This document shows, piece by piece, positions 54,438 through 63,404 of a stretch of DNA of 64,000 nucleotides. The notes beneath the pieces were generated by a model. It worked only from the letters and a program-made list of their open reading frames with translations. It was not told the origin of the DNA and did not search any database. How positions within the stretch are numbered: the stretch's first letter is position 1; the number at the start of each line of letters is the position of its first letter. This DNA is from Streptomyces hydrogenans (GTDB taxonomy: Bacteria > Actinomycetota > Actinomycetes > Streptomycetales > Streptomycetaceae): NCBI RefSeq assembly GCF_014656075.1, contig NZ_BNBS01000003.1, positions 1 through 64,000 of the forward strand, read 5' to 3'. Made by a program: the position numbers and the translations under genes.

Positions 54438-57400
54438 ATGCGGTTTGGGGTGCTGGGGCCGGTCGCCGTCTGGGACGACGACGGCGTGGAGGTCGTGGTC
54501 CCCGAGGCGAAGGTCCGCACGCTGCTCGCCCTCCTGCTCGCCCACGAGGGCGGGACCGTCGCGGCGGACCGGCTCGTCGACGTCCTGTGGAGCACCCGGC
54601 TGCCCGCCCACCCGTCCGGCGCGCTCCAGGCACGGGTCTCACAGCTGCGCAGGGTCCTGGGCAAGGAGCGTGTGGTGCGCCGCCCGCCGGGCTACCTCCT
54701 CGACGCACGCCCCGAGGAGGTCGACGCGTCCCGGTTCCGCGCGCTGGTGGCACAGGCCGCCGCCGCACCCGCTCCCGGCGACCGGGCCGCGCTGCTGACG
54801 GAGGCGCTGGAGCTGTGGCGGGGCCCCGCGTTCGCGGTCGTCGCGGACCTCGGCCATGCTGGCCCGGCCGCCGCCCGCCTGGTCGAGGAGCGGGCGACCG
54901 CCCAGGAGGAACGGGCCCGGGCCCTCCTCGCGGCCGGCGCGGGAGCCGCGCTCGCCGGGGAACTGGCCGGGCTCGTCGCCGCGCACCCGCTGCGCGAGTC
55001 CCTGCACGCCCTGCGCCTGCGCGCCCTGTACGCGGCGGGCCGCCAGGGCGAGGCACTCGCCGCGTACGAGGAGCTGCGCGGCCGGCTCGCCGAGGAGCTG
55101 GGCGTCGACCCCGGCCCGGAACTGGCCTCCCTGCACACCGCGCTCCTCCGGCACGCCCCGGAGCTCGCCGTACGCGCGCCCTCGTCCACCCCGGACGCCC
55201 CGGACCCCTCACTGGTCCCGCTCGTCCCACCGGCCCCGCTCGTCTCACTCATCCCACTGGCCCCGCCGGTCCCCACCACCCCACCCGCCCCGGCCGCGGT
55301 TGAACCACTCCCCTCACCCCTGACCCCCCTCATCGGCCGGGACGCCCTGGTCTCCCACGTACGCCGGACGCTCGGAGCGTCGCGGCAGGTGACGCTCACC
55401 GGGCCGGGCGGGGTCGGCAAGACACGGGTCGCCGTCGCGTCGGCGCGAGGGGCGGGGACGGACGCCTGGCTGGTGGAGTTCGCCGGCGTGCGGGCCGGCA
55501 CGGCGGCGGACCTGGCCCAGGTCGTGGCCGCCGCGCTCGGACTGCGGGACGACGCCCGTACGACCGCGCCCGGCACCGCCCCGCTCTCCGCCCTCGGGCA
55601 CCTGGCCGGCGCGCTGCGCGACCGACGGGGCCTGCTGGTGCTGGACAACTGCGAGCACGTGGTGGACGCCGCGGCCGAACTCGCCGCACGGCTGCTCGCC
55701 GCCGCTCCCGGCGTGCGGGTGCTGGCCACCAGCCAGGAGCCACTGGGGCTGAGCGGCGAGACGGTGGTCCCGGTCGAGCCGCTCGCCGCGCCGGACGCGG
55801 TGCGCCTCTTCACGGAACGCGCCGCCGCCTCCGCACCGGACTTCCCCGCCGACCCGGCCGCCGTCGGCCCGGAGGACCGTACCGCCGTCGAGGAGATCTG
55901 CCGCCGCCTCGACGGCATCCCGCTCGCCCTGGAACTGGCCGCGACCCGGGTGCGCGCCCTGGGGGTGCGGGAGCTCGCCGACCGGCTCGGGGACCGCTTC
56001 CGGCTCCTCGCCGGCAGGCGCCGCGGCGGCCCGGCCCGGCAGCGGACCCTGCGCGCGGTGATCGACTGGAGCTGGGAGCTGCTCAGCCCGCCCGAGCGCG
56101 TCGTGCTGAGCCGCCTCGCCGTCTTCGGCGAGGGCGGCGACCTGGCGGCGGTCACGGCCGTCGCGACCGGGGACGGCGTGCCCGACGGGGAGGTCTGGGA
56201 GCTGGTCGGCCGGCTCGTCGACCGGTCGCTGGTCACGGTGGCCGACGGGCCGTACGGCCCCCGCTACCGGCTGCTCGAGTCCGTGGCGGCCTACGCCCTG
56301 GAGCGGCTGACCGAGCGGGCGGAGGCGGACGCCGTACGGGAACGGCACCTGGCCCACTACCTCGACCTGGCCGAACGCGCCGAGCCCGAGCTGCGGGGCC
56401 CGGACCAGCGCGCCCGGCTCGACCGGCTCGACGCCGAGGCGGGTCATCTGCGCGCCGCCCTCGACACGGCGCTGAGCCGGTCCGGCGACGGGGTGCCCGC
56501 CGCGCGCCTGGCGCGGGCGCTCGCCTGGTGGTGGCTGCTGCGCGGCCGCCTCACGGAGGCCCGGCGCTCCCTGCGGGCGGTCCTCGACGCGCACCCCGAC
56601 CCGTTTTCGGAACGGCACGAACTCCTGCTGTTGCACCGTGCGTTCGCGCTCCTCACGGAGGGTCGCGACGCCGACGACACTCCGGTCCCGGCCGACGCGT
56701 GCGGCCGTCGGGCGCGCGCCGGGTGGCTGTGCGCGTACGGCCTGTTCAGCGCGGGCGCGCCCGAGGAGGCGGAGGCGGTCAACTCCCGCGCGCTGGAACG
56801 GTTCGAGGAACTCGGCGACGCGTGGGGCGAGGCGGCCGCCCTGAGCCTGCGGGCCCGACTGGCACTGGACCGGGGCGACCTGGCAGGCCTGGGGCGCGAC
56901 GGCGCGGACAGTGCCCGGGCCTTCCGCGAACTGGGCGACCGTTGGGGCGAGTTGCAGACGGTATCGGCCCTGGCGACGCTGGCCGAGATCAGGGGCGCGT
57001 ACGAGGAGGCCGCGGGGCGCCAGCGTGAGGGGCTGCGCATGGCCCGTGAACTCGGTCTGACCGCCGAGGTGTCGGCCCGCCTCTCGGGCCTGGGCCGGCT
57101 GGCGCTGCTGGACCGCGACTGGGACCGGGCCCGCGAGCTGCACGGGCAGGCGCTCGCGATGGCCGCCGAACAGGGCCACGCCTACGGCGAGATCCACGCC
57201 CGGATGGGGCTGGCGCTCGGGGCGCGGAGGTCCGGCGACCTGGCGGCGGCGGAACACCACCTGCTCCTGCTCCGCGACCGCTTCGCCCAGGCGTCCTCAC
57301 CGGCGGGCGAACACCTGCGCCACGCCGAGCTCGGCTTCCTCACCGAACTCGGGGGCCGTCACGACGAGGCCCTCGGCCATCACCTGCGCGGCCTCGCGGT

Positions 57401-57761
57401 GGCCCGCACCCTCGCGGAGCCCCGCGCCCTCGCACTCTCGCTGGAGGGCCTCGCGGGCGCGCTCGCCCCGCACTCCCCCGCCGAGGCCGCCGCCCTCCTC
57501 GGCGCGGCGGACGCCGAACGCCGCACCGTGGACGCCCCCCTGCCCACCGCCGAACGCGCCGACGTCGACCGGATCACCGCCGCCCTCCACGCCTCCCTGG
57601 GCCCGACCGCCTTCCACACCGCGTCCGCCCGGGGCGCCCTCGCGGGCGGGGAGGCCACCCTCGCCCGCCTGCGCGACCTCCTCACGGCACCAGGCCGTCC
57701 GGTCGACCGGGCCCGGGAACGGGATCGGGGGCGAACCGTCCGGGTGCGGCGGGGATCATGA
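54438..57761 (+). CDS. Large SARP-type regulator (SARP-BTAD-NB-ARC-TPR)
   Basis: A 1107-residue transcriptional activator. Residues 1-95 are an OmpR-like SARP DNA-binding domain (MRFGVLGPVAVW...VRTLLALLLAHEGGTVAADRLVDVLW), 96-245 the BTAD domain (EEVDASRFRALVAQA...RLAEELGVDPGPELASLH), 248-300 a Pro/Ser-rich linker, then an NB-ARC ATPase (VTLTGPGGVGKTRVAVA; LLVLDNCEHVVDAA) and TPR repeats to the end. It resembles AfsR-type proteins, which switch on secondary metabolism. ATG 54438 has a weak site, and TAGGGT 12 nt upstream may be a -10. It is divergent from the MFS gene. Confidence 0.9.
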   Translation: MRFGVLGPVAVWDDDGVEVVVPEAKVRTLLALLLAHEGGTVAADRLVDVLWSTRLPAHPSGALQARVSQLRRVLGKERVVRRPPGYLLDARPEEVDASRFRALVAQAAAAPAPGDRAALLTEALELWRGPAFAVVADLGHAGPAAARLVEERATAQEERARALLAAGAGAALAGELAGLVAAHPLRESLHALRLRALYAAGRQGEALAAYEELRGRLAEELGVDPGPELASLHTALLRHAPELAVRAPSSTPDAPDPSLVPLVPPAPLVSLIPLAPPVPTTPPAPAAVEPLPSPLTPLIGRDALVSHVRRTLGASRQVTLTGPGGVGKTRVAVASARGAGTDAWLVEFAGVRAGTAADLAQVVAAALGLRDDARTTAPGTAPLSALGHLAGALRDRRGLLVLDNCEHVVDAAAELAARLLAAAPGVRVLATSQEPLGLSGETVVPVEPLAAPDAVRLFTERAAASAPDFPADPAAVGPEDRTAVEEICRRLDGIPLALELAATRVRALGVRELADRLGDRFRLLAGRRRGGPARQRTLRAVIDWSWELLSPPERVVLSRLAVFGEGGDLAAVTAVATGDGVPDGEVWELVGRLVDRSLVTVADGPYGPRYRLLESVAAYALERLTERAEADAVRERHLAHYLDLAERAEPELRGPDQRARLDRLDAEAGHLRAALDTALSRSGDGVPAARLARALAWWWLLRGRLTEARRSLRAVLDAHPDPFSERHELLLLHRAFALLTEGRDADDTPVPADACGRRARAGWLCAYGLFSAGAPEEAEAVNSRALERFEELGDAWGEAAALSLRARLALDRGDLAGLGRDGADSARAFRELGDRWGELQTVSALATLAEIRGAYEEAAGRQREGLRMARELGLTAEVSARLSGLGRLALLDRDWDRARELHGQALAMAAEQGHAYGEIHARMGLALGARRSGDLAAAEHHLLLLRDRFAQASSPAGEHLRHAELGFLTELGGRHDEALGHHLRGLAVARTLAEPRALALSLEGLAGALAPHSPAEAAALLGAADAERRTVDAPLPTAERADVDRITAALHASLGPTAFHTASARGALAGGEATLARLRDLLTAPGRPVDRARERDRGRTVRVRRGS

Positions 57762-57830
57762 GGGGGTACCGAACACCTCCTCGACGAGACCGGCGGTCAT
57801 GACGTCGGCGGCGGCGCCTTCTGGAGGCGA
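57727..57830 (-). pseudogene. Remnant of a siderophore ABC ATPase C-terminus
   Basis: On the minus strand PEGAAADVMTAGLVEEVFG, ending in a stop, matches the C-terminal 'xxVMTxxLVEEVFG' stretch of FecE/FepC-type ATPases. In another frame a few bases on, YPLMIPAAPGRF resembles the usual final 'GTPLxIP' strand. No Walker or signature motif exists upstream, so only a deleted, frameshifted tail remains. It overlaps the end of the SARP gene. The rest of the 362-bp gap up to 58123 shows no gene. Confidence 0.4.
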
Positions 57831-58123
57831 GGCGATCGGGTCTCGGGCCGGGACGGGGCCCGAGGAGGGGAGGCCCGCCGGACCGGGCCCGACGCAAGGA
57901 GCCGGCGCGAGCGGGCGTCGCGCGAACCGGAGGGACGCGGCACGGAACACCGCGAGACATCGCGACCCCCTCCGCAATCAACTCAGGTGGCCGGCCCGGC
58001 AAGCGCGGAGGTGTCGAGCGGCGTACGGGAGCCGCGTGACGGTCCCTCGTGTCCCCGCCACCGCCACCCCGTCAAGCCGTGAAGATCTTTTCGCCCCGCT
58101 CCGCCGGTGACACCATGTGCCCC

Positions 58124-59443
58124 ATGACGCACATCGCCAAGGGCGCGAACGCCCCGGTTCCCACCGCCCCGCTGCGGATCGCCGTGGGGCGCCGCCATGT
58201 GCCGGGCGCGCCCCTCGTCGAGGCCGCCGCGCTGCTGCTGGACGCGGCCGGAGCCGTGCGCCGGGACGCCGACCTCGTCTTCCGCGGGCTGCCCGCGCAT
58301 CCCTCCGGTGCCCTACGGCACCTGGGCACGGGCGACGGCGACGGGCAGGTCGCCGAGTGGCTGGAGCTGGACCTGCCGCGCGTCGAGGCGAACGTGCGAC
58401 GGATCCTGATCGCCGGGTACTGCGACGGCGCCCCGTTCGGCGCGGTCCCCGGCCTGTACGCCCAGGTGGTGGCCGCCGACGGCTCCCCGGTCACGCACTA
58501 CGACGTCACCGACGCCGCCACCGAGACGGCGTTCGTGCTCGGGGAGTTCTACCGCCGGGACGGCGGCTGGAGGTTCCGCGCCGTGGGACAGGGGTACGAC
58601 ACGGGGCTCGCGGGGCTGGCCCGGGACTTCGGCGGCGGGGCGGCATGGACTACGCCAGGGCCGAACGGGCGGCCGGCCTCCGGCCCGACGCCCCTGGACG
58701 GCGTGACGAAGGCAACCGCCGGCCCGATCCCGGAGGCGGGACCGGACGGCACGGGGAAGCCCTTCCCCCACGCTCCGGTGGTCGCCTCGAAGGCGATACC
58801 GGGACCGGTGCCCGCACCGGTCCCGACCGGCGCCCCGCCCGCCTGGGGCCCCTTCCTCGACTTCGAGCCGCTCGTCCACCGCGGGAAGGGCGCCACGACG
58901 CTCACCGTGGACCTCCCCTTCCCGCCGAACTCCGACCCCGTGATCCTGCAAGCACGCCTCACCGACGGCCACTTCCGCTTCCTTCGGGTCCTGCCCCTGG
59001 GCCTCGACGACGTCGACGCCGTGTTCAACAACGACCTGCCCGAGCACCACGGCCGCGCCCTGCTCGTCCCCCCTCCCGCCGGCGGCCCGCTGAAGCTCGA
59101 GGTGGCCCACTCCGGCAACTGGGAGCTGACCGTCCTGCCCCTCACCGCCGCACGCCCCCTCACCCCCGGAACGACCCGGGGCAGCGGCCGCGAGGTCTTC
59201 CTCCACACGGGCCCGGCGGCCGAACTCAAGGTCAAGGCGTCGGACCGCGGCAGCGGCTGGTTCCGGCTCCACGCCCACCGGGGCGACGGGCCCGGCGCCC
59301 TGCGCGAACCCGCCGAACGCCTCGTCCACGCCTGGATCGGCAAGCGTGTCAGGGAGAAGCCCCGGATCCCCGAGGGCCCCCTCCTGGTCGTGATCGACAA
59401 GAGCAGGCACCACTGGGAGTTCACGGTGACCCCACTCGCCTGA
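58124..59443 (+). CDS. TerD-family (tellurium resistance/stress) protein, two-domain
   Basis: A 439-residue protein. The N-terminal half (about 1-175) is a TerD-like beta-sandwich with VEAAALLLDAAGAVRRDADLVFRG and AETAFVLGEFYRRDGGWRFRAVGQGY, the usual TerD ending. A Pro-rich linker (about 180-240) joins a second all-beta half with LTVDLPFPPNSDPVILQARL and GSGWFRLHAH. TerD proteins bind calcium and accompany resistance to tellurite, phage and stress. ATG 58124 is preferred; ATG 58115 is also possible. No other ter genes are adjacent. Confidence 0.75.
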   Translation: MTHIAKGANAPVPTAPLRIAVGRRHVPGAPLVEAAALLLDAAGAVRRDADLVFRGLPAHPSGALRHLGTGDGDGQVAEWLELDLPRVEANVRRILIAGYCDGAPFGAVPGLYAQVVAADGSPVTHYDVTDAATETAFVLGEFYRRDGGWRFRAVGQGYDTGLAGLARDFGGGAAWTTPGPNGRPASGPTPLDGVTKATAGPIPEAGPDGTGKPFPHAPVVASKAIPGPVPAPVPTGAPPAWGPFLDFEPLVHRGKGATTLTVDLPFPPNSDPVILQARLTDGHFRFLRVLPLGLDDVDAVFNNDLPEHHGRALLVPPPAGGPLKLEVAHSGNWELTVLPLTAARPLTPGTTRGSGREVFLHTGPAAELKVKASDRGSGWFRLHAHRGDGPGALREPAERLVHAWIGKRVREKPRIPEGPLLVVIDKSRHHWEFTVTPLA

Positions 59444-59453
59444 CCAGGGCGGC

Positions 59454-59507
59454 GGACGTGCGGCACGGCGGGCGCGCGAGGGAGCGGGCCCGCCGTGCCG
59501 CACGTCC
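59454..59507. terminator. Bidirectional terminator with 20-bp perfect stem
   Basis: Arms at 59454-59473 and 59488-59507 are fully complementary with a 14-nt loop, the longest perfect hairpin seen in the window. It separates the convergent terD-like and pirin genes. Confidence 0.85.
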
Positions 59508-59514
59508 GACCGGG

Positions 59515-60480
59515 TCAGCGCACGCGTCCGCGCGGCTTCAGGGGGGTGGCGGGGAGCTCCGGAGCCGACAGCGGGAGACCGCCGTAACCGTGCACCTCGC
59601 CGAACCGCGTGCCCTTCTCCCAGTCTTCGCGCGCCTGCGCGATCTCGTCGCCGGACCGCCCGACGAAGTTCCACCACATGACGATCTCCTCCTCGAAGGG
59701 CTCGCCGCCGAGGAGCATCAGGCCCGCGTCGGAGGAGGCGCGGAGCGGGAGGGCGGTGCGGCCGCAGCCGAGGTAGAGCATGGAGCCGGGCAGGAGCGGG
59801 ACGCCGTCGACGTGGACCTCGCCGGACATGGTGAGGACGGCGTACTCGAAGTCCGGGTCGAGCGGCAGTCCGGTCTCGGTGCCGGCGGTCAGGGCGAGGT
59901 CGGCGCCGACGATCGGGGTGTACGTGGTTCCCGGCGAGGCCGCACCGTCGAGGGAGCCCAGGATGACGGTGGCGGTGAGGCCGGGCGCGGTCACCGTCGG
60001 CAGGTCGGCGTGGTGCTGGAAGTGGGGTTCGACGTGCCGGTGGGCGTCGGGCAGGGCGACCCAGAGCTGGGCGCCGTGCAGCAGCCGGGCGTGCGGGCGG
60101 GGGCTCTCCTCGGAGTGGGAGATCGCCCGGCCCGAGGTCATCAGGCCCAGCTCGCGGGGGCGGATCGTCTGGAGGCTGCCGGTGGAGTCGCGGTGCAGGA
60201 CCTCGCCCTCGTGGAGCCAGCTGACGGTCTGGAGGCCCATGTGGGGGTGGGGCGGGACCTGCATGCCGGGCTCGTCGGCGATGTCGTCGGGGCCGTAGTG
60301 GTCGACGAAGGCCCAGGCGCCGACCATCCGCCGGCCGAGGTTCGGCAGCAGGCGCCGCACCTCGGTCGACTCGCCGAGCCGGACGTGTCGGGGGCTGAGG
60401 AGTTCGCGTACGGGCTCGGCGACGACGAAGCCGCGGCCACCGCACACGGCGAGCTCGGCCTGGCGGTCGAGATTGCTCAT
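59515..60480 (-). CDS. Pirin family protein
   Basis: A 321-residue bicupin. The N-terminal cupin has metal ligands in VPPHPHMGLQTVSWLHEGEVLHRDS (His/His/His and Glu pattern), the bridging stretch ELGLMTSGRAISHSEES and LLHGAQLWVALPDAHRHVEPHFQHH, and a C-terminal cupin (FEYAVLTMSGEVHVDGVPLLPGSMLYLG). Pirins bind iron and show quercetinase-like or regulatory activity. ATG 60480 encodes MSNLDRQAEL. It is divergent from the TPR gene. Confidence 0.9.
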   Translation of the reverse strand: MSNLDRQAELAVCGGRGFVVAEPVRELLSPRHVRLGESTEVRRLLPNLGRRMVGAWAFVDHYGPDDIADEPGMQVPPHPHMGLQTVSWLHEGEVLHRDSTGSLQTIRPRELGLMTSGRAISHSEESPRPHARLLHGAQLWVALPDAHRHVEPHFQHHADLPTVTAPGLTATVILGSLDGAASPGTTYTPIVGADLALTAGTETGLPLDPDFEYAVLTMSGEVHVDGVPLLPGSMLYLGCGRTALPLRASSDAGLMLLGGEPFEEEIVMWWNFVGRSGDEIAQAREDWEKGTRFGEVHGYGGLPLSAPELPATPLKPRGRVR

Positions 60481-60589
60481 CGGGGATCGACACCTCTCCA
60501 GTGGGGGAACCGGGGAATCCGGCGGAAGCAGGGGAAGCAGGAGGAACCGCGGGAAAGCAAGTGGTGGAATGTTCAACTACTCTTCGGTG

Positions 60590-60617
60590 TTGACGAGGGC
60601 GCACCACCCCACAGGGT
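60590..60617 (+). promoter_or_regulatory. Promoter of the TPR gene
   Basis: TTGACG (60590-60595) and CAGGGT (60612-60617) are 16 nt apart, 33 nt upstream of the TPR start codon. Confidence 0.5.
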
Positions 60618-60650
60618 GACAGATCAGGCACCCCGGAACAGGGAGAGCAA

Positions 60651-60995
60651 GTGAGCGACACGTACTACGAGTTCGGAACGGCCGCCGACCGCTGGAGCCG
60701 CGCGCAGCTGTTCTTCGACGCGAAGGAGTACCAGACCGCCGTCCGCGTCCTGCGCGGCCTCGTCGCCGAGCACCCGGACCAGACGGCCCAGCGGCTGCTG
60801 CTCGCCCGCGCCTACTACCACTCCGCCCAGCTGAAGAACGCCGAGACCGAGCTCCGCGCGATCCTGGAGCGCGACCCGGTGGAGCACTACGCCCGACTGA
60901 TGCTCGGCCGCACGCTAGAGCGCCAGGGCCGCCAGGACGAGGCCGCCCCGCACCTGCGGATGGCCGCGGCGATGAGCGGCGAGCTGCCGTCCTGA
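60651..60995 (+). CDS. Tetratricopeptide-repeat protein
   Basis: A 114-residue protein of about two to three TPR hairpins: AADRWSRAQLFFDAKEYQTAVRVLRGLVAEHPDQ, QRLLLARAYYHSAQLKNAETELRAILERDPVEH and ARLMLGRTLERQGRQDEAAPHLRMAAAM. It is likely a protein-binding adaptor. GTG 60651 follows GGGAGAGCAA. It diverges from the pirin gene and might work with it, but there is no direct evidence. Confidence 0.85.
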   Translation: MSDTYYEFGTAADRWSRAQLFFDAKEYQTAVRVLRGLVAEHPDQTAQRLLLARAYYHSAQLKNAETELRAILERDPVEHYARLMLGRTLERQGRQDEAAPHLRMAAAMSGELPS

Positions 60996-61005
60996 CGCGG
61001 AACTG

Positions 61006-61022
61006 ATACCCCGGCACGGTAT
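61006..61022 (+). promoter_or_regulatory. Possible CsoR-type copper operator
   Basis: ATACC-CCGGCAC-GGTAT, 25 bp before the DUF6153 start, resembles the ATACCC...GGGTAT palindromes bound by CsoR copper repressors. The arms are only 5 bp perfect, so this is tentative; the copper-linked families that follow support it. Confidence 0.35.
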
Positions 61023-61046
61023 GGTCGGGCCCAGGAGGTCCTGATC

Positions 61047-61466
61047 ATGCCCACACCCCGGCCGCGCCCCGGCGAACGAGCGGGAGGTGCCCTCGCGCAC
61101 CTCCTGCTCGTCGTCGTGCTCGCGCTCGGGGTGTTCATGATGCACTCCGTGGGCCACCCCGAAGGGGACCCGCGCGCCGGGACGCACACCGCCGCGCCCG
61201 CCGGGGCGCACGCCGCGGAGTCCGGCGCCACCCACGGGTCCGCTCCCCTGGACGAGGGGCACGCGCCCGGCTCGGGGATGGACATGACCACGCTCTGCGT
61301 GGCCGTCCTCGCCGGCTGGCTGCTCGCCGGACTCGTCCGCGCCGCGCTCGGCCGCCGCCCCGACTGGCTCGTCCTCCTCCTCGCGCGGCTGACGCCCGCG
61401 CTCGGGCCGCACGCCCCGCCGCGCCGCCCGCCCGACCTCGCCCTGCTGTCCGTCCTGCGGATCTAG
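61047..61466 (+). CDS. DUF6153-like membrane protein
   Basis: A 139-residue protein with an N-terminal helix (LAHLLLVVVLALGVFMMHSVGHP), a His/Gly/Ala-rich extracellular loop (GTHTAAPAGAHAAESGATHGS, with Met-rich GMDM) and a second helix (CVAVLAGWLLAGLVRAAL). The Met/His content fits periplasmic copper contact. ATG 61047 follows a perfect AGGAGG. It precedes the DUF305 gene, a common pairing in actinobacteria. Confidence 0.75.
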   Translation: MPTPRPRPGERAGGALAHLLLVVVLALGVFMMHSVGHPEGDPRAGTHTAAPAGAHAAESGATHGSAPLDEGHAPGSGMDMTTLCVAVLAGWLLAGLVRAALGRRPDWLVLLLARLTPALGPHAPPRRPPDLALLSVLRI

Positions 61467-61555
61467 GCCGTACCGCCCGCCGCGGGCCGCTCCATGCCGC
61501 CCGCGCACCTCCGGTACCCGCCCATGCCCGTACGTACAGCACCCGAGGATTCACC

Positions 61556-62161
61556 ATGCGTACTTTCCGGAAGCGCACCCCCCGCGCCCTCGCCCTGACC
61601 GGCGCCGTCGCCGCGGCCGCCCTGCTCCTCGCCGCCTGCGGCGAGGACGACCCCGTGAAGGGGACGGGCCACGGCGGTGCGACCCCGTCGGCCACCGTCT
61701 CGGTCGCCGGGGACTTCAACGACGCGGACGTGATGTTCGCGCAGATGATGATCCCCCACCACGAGCAGGCCCTGGAGATGGCGAAGCTCGCCGACGGGCG
61801 CGCCGAGAACGCCGACGTGAAGCGGATCGTCGCGGCCGTCGAGAAGGCGCAGGACCCCGAGATCCAGAAGATGAAGGCGTGGCTCAAGGGCTGGGGCAAG
61901 CCCGAGTCCGCCGGGATGGGCCATTCGATGGCCGGGATGATGTCCGAGCAGGATATGAAGGACCTCGCCGCCGCGAAGGGCGAGGACTTCGACCGCACGT
62001 TCGCCGAGCTGATGATCGCCCACCACGAGGGCGCGGTCGAGATGGCGAGGACGGAGCAGAAGGACGGCGGCAACGCCGAGGCGAAGGCCCTGGCGGGCGA
62101 GGTCGTCCGGGCCCAGACGGCGGAGATCGCCGAGCTGAGGAAGATCCTCGACCGGCTCTGA
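61556..62161 (+). CDS. DUF305 lipoprotein (possible copper stress)
   Basis: A 201-residue lipoprotein; the signal peptide ends in LLAAC. Two DUF305 halves carry FAQMMIPHHEQALEMAKLA and FAELMIAHHEGAVEMARTE, each with the HHxxA pair, joined by a Met-rich GMGHSMAGMMSEQDM segment. DUF305 proteins are four-helix bundles often induced by copper. ATG 61556 follows GAGGA. A strong hairpin follows the gene. Confidence 0.88.
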   Translation: MRTFRKRTPRALALTGAVAAAALLLAACGEDDPVKGTGHGGATPSATVSVAGDFNDADVMFAQMMIPHHEQALEMAKLADGRAENADVKRIVAAVEKAQDPEIQKMKAWLKGWGKPESAGMGHSMAGMMSEQDMKDLAAAKGEDFDRTFAELMIAHHEGAVEMARTEQKDGGNAEAKALAGEVVRAQTAEIAELRKILDRL

Positions 62162-62181
62162 GTCGGGTCCGGTCCCTCGTC

Positions 62182-62213
62182 CCCCTGTCCCCGACCGTGG
62201 TCGGGGACAGGGG
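62182..62213 (+). terminator. Terminator after DUF305 gene
   Basis: CCCCTGTCCCCGACC and its exact complement form a stem of 13-15 bp around GT, starting 20 bp after the stop. It would separate or attenuate expression of the following lipoprotein gene. Confidence 0.75.
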
Positions 62214-62347
62214 CGGGGGCGGGGGCTCTGTCGTGGTCGCGACCGGTCGGGCCAGGGCCCGTTCCCCTGTGGGGCGGGCCCGGCCGCCCGCCCGCGCGCG
62301 GCCGCCGACGCTCCCGCCCCTCCCTCCTTCTCTCGGCGAACGAAAGC

Positions 62348-63259
62348 ATGATGATCAAGTACCGCCTTCCCCGGGCCGCCGCCGTCCGCGCCGCGACCGC
62401 CCTCGCCCTCACGCTCACCTTCACGCTCACCGCGTGCTCGGCTTCCGGACCCGGCGCATCGGAGCCCGGATCGGCGGGCTCGGACTCCGGGGCCGCGTCC
62501 GCGCTCACCCATGTCCACGGCCTCGGCCTCCACCAGGACACCCTCTACGTCGCCACCCACGAGGGGATCCACTCCCCAGGCCCCGGTGGCGCGCCCGTCC
62601 TCGTCGGCGAGCGGCGGGACGACTTCATGGGCTTCACGGTCGCCCGCGACGGCACGTTCCTCGCCAGTGGGCACCCCGCGCCGGGGGACGGTGGCCCCTC
62701 GAACCTCGGGCTCGTCGCCTCGGCCGACGCCGGGCGCAGCTGGGCGGAGAAGTCCCTCGGCGGCGAGGTCGACTTCCACGCCCTGGACACCGCGCCCGAC
62801 GGGTCCGTGTACGGCTACGACAGCACCGGCGGGCGGCTGCGGGTCACCCGCGACCAGGCCGCCTGGGAGGACCGGGCCGCACTCCGGGCCCTCGACATCG
62901 CCGTGTCCCCGACGGCCCCGGACACCGTGCTCGCCACCACCGAGAGCGGCGTCGCCCGCAGCACCGACGGCGGCCGGACCTTCTCGCCCGGGGCCGGGCA
63001 GGTCCTCTCGTACGTCTCCTGGGGCGCTGCCGACGCGCTCTACGGCGTCTCGCCGGACGGGGTCCTCTTCCGCTCCGGCGACGGCGGCACCTCCTGGACC
63101 AGGACCGGCACCGTGCCCGGCGGCGGCCCGCAGGCGCTGACGGCCGTCGACGCGCGCCGGCTGCTCGTCGCGACCGGGGACGGGGTGTACGAGTCCCGGG
63201 ACGCGGGCCGTTCGTTCGTCCGCCGGATGGAGGTGACGGGCGGGAAGGACGGGCACTGA
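62348..63259 (+). CDS. BNR-repeat (F510_1955-like) lipoprotein
   Basis: A 303-residue lipoprotein (signal ending in LTAC). The mature part is a beta-propeller with THVHGLGLHQDTLYVATHEGI near the start and BNR/Asp-box repeats (SADAGRSWAEK, STDGGRTFS, SGDGGTSWTRTG, SRDAGRSFVRR). This 'HVHGLG' type is annotated as F510_1955 glycosylhydrolase-like and is often found near DUF305 and copper genes; no enzyme activity is shown for it. ATG 62348 or the next ATG may be the start; the ribosome site is weak. Confidence 0.8.
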   Translation: MMIKYRLPRAAAVRAATALALTLTFTLTACSASGPGASEPGSAGSDSGAASALTHVHGLGLHQDTLYVATHEGIHSPGPGGAPVLVGERRDDFMGFTVARDGTFLASGHPAPGDGGPSNLGLVASADAGRSWAEKSLGGEVDFHALDTAPDGSVYGYDSTGGRLRVTRDQAAWEDRAALRALDIAVSPTAPDTVLATTESGVARSTDGGRTFSPGAGQVLSYVSWGAADALYGVSPDGVLFRSGDGGTSWTRTGTVPGGGPQALTAVDARRLLVATGDGVYESRDAGRSFVRRMEVTGGKDGH

Positions 63260-63260
63260 G

Positions 63261-63344
63261 CGGAGCCCGTACCGGCAGAGCCTCGTACGGGCGGAGCCCC
63301 GTACCCGCGGAGCCCCGTACCGGCAGAGCCCCCTACCGGCCGGA
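63261..63344. repeat. Degenerate short tandem repeats
   Basis: Four to five loose copies of a roughly 17-20-bp unit, (C/G)GGAGCCCCGTACC or variants (GTACCGGCAGAGCC), fill the gap between the lipoprotein gene and the convergent amidohydrolase gene. Confidence 0.6.
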
Positions 63345-63360
63345 ACGTGGCCCGGCCGGG

Positions 63361-63389
63361 CTCCCGGCCCCGCCCGACTCGGCCGGGAG
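63361..63389 (-). terminator. Hairpin after the amidohydrolase gene
   Basis: A 9-bp perfect stem (CTCCCGGCC/GGCCGGGAG) with an 11-nt loop lies 15 bp beyond the amidohydrolase stop. Confidence 0.55.
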
Positions 63390-63404
63390 GTCCGGCGGCG
63401 GGGG

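Noticed and set aside
57756..58002. Small minus-strand genes between the SARP and TerD genes
   Set aside because: Arg/Pro-rich frames without family features, except for the short ATPase-like tail recorded as a remnant.
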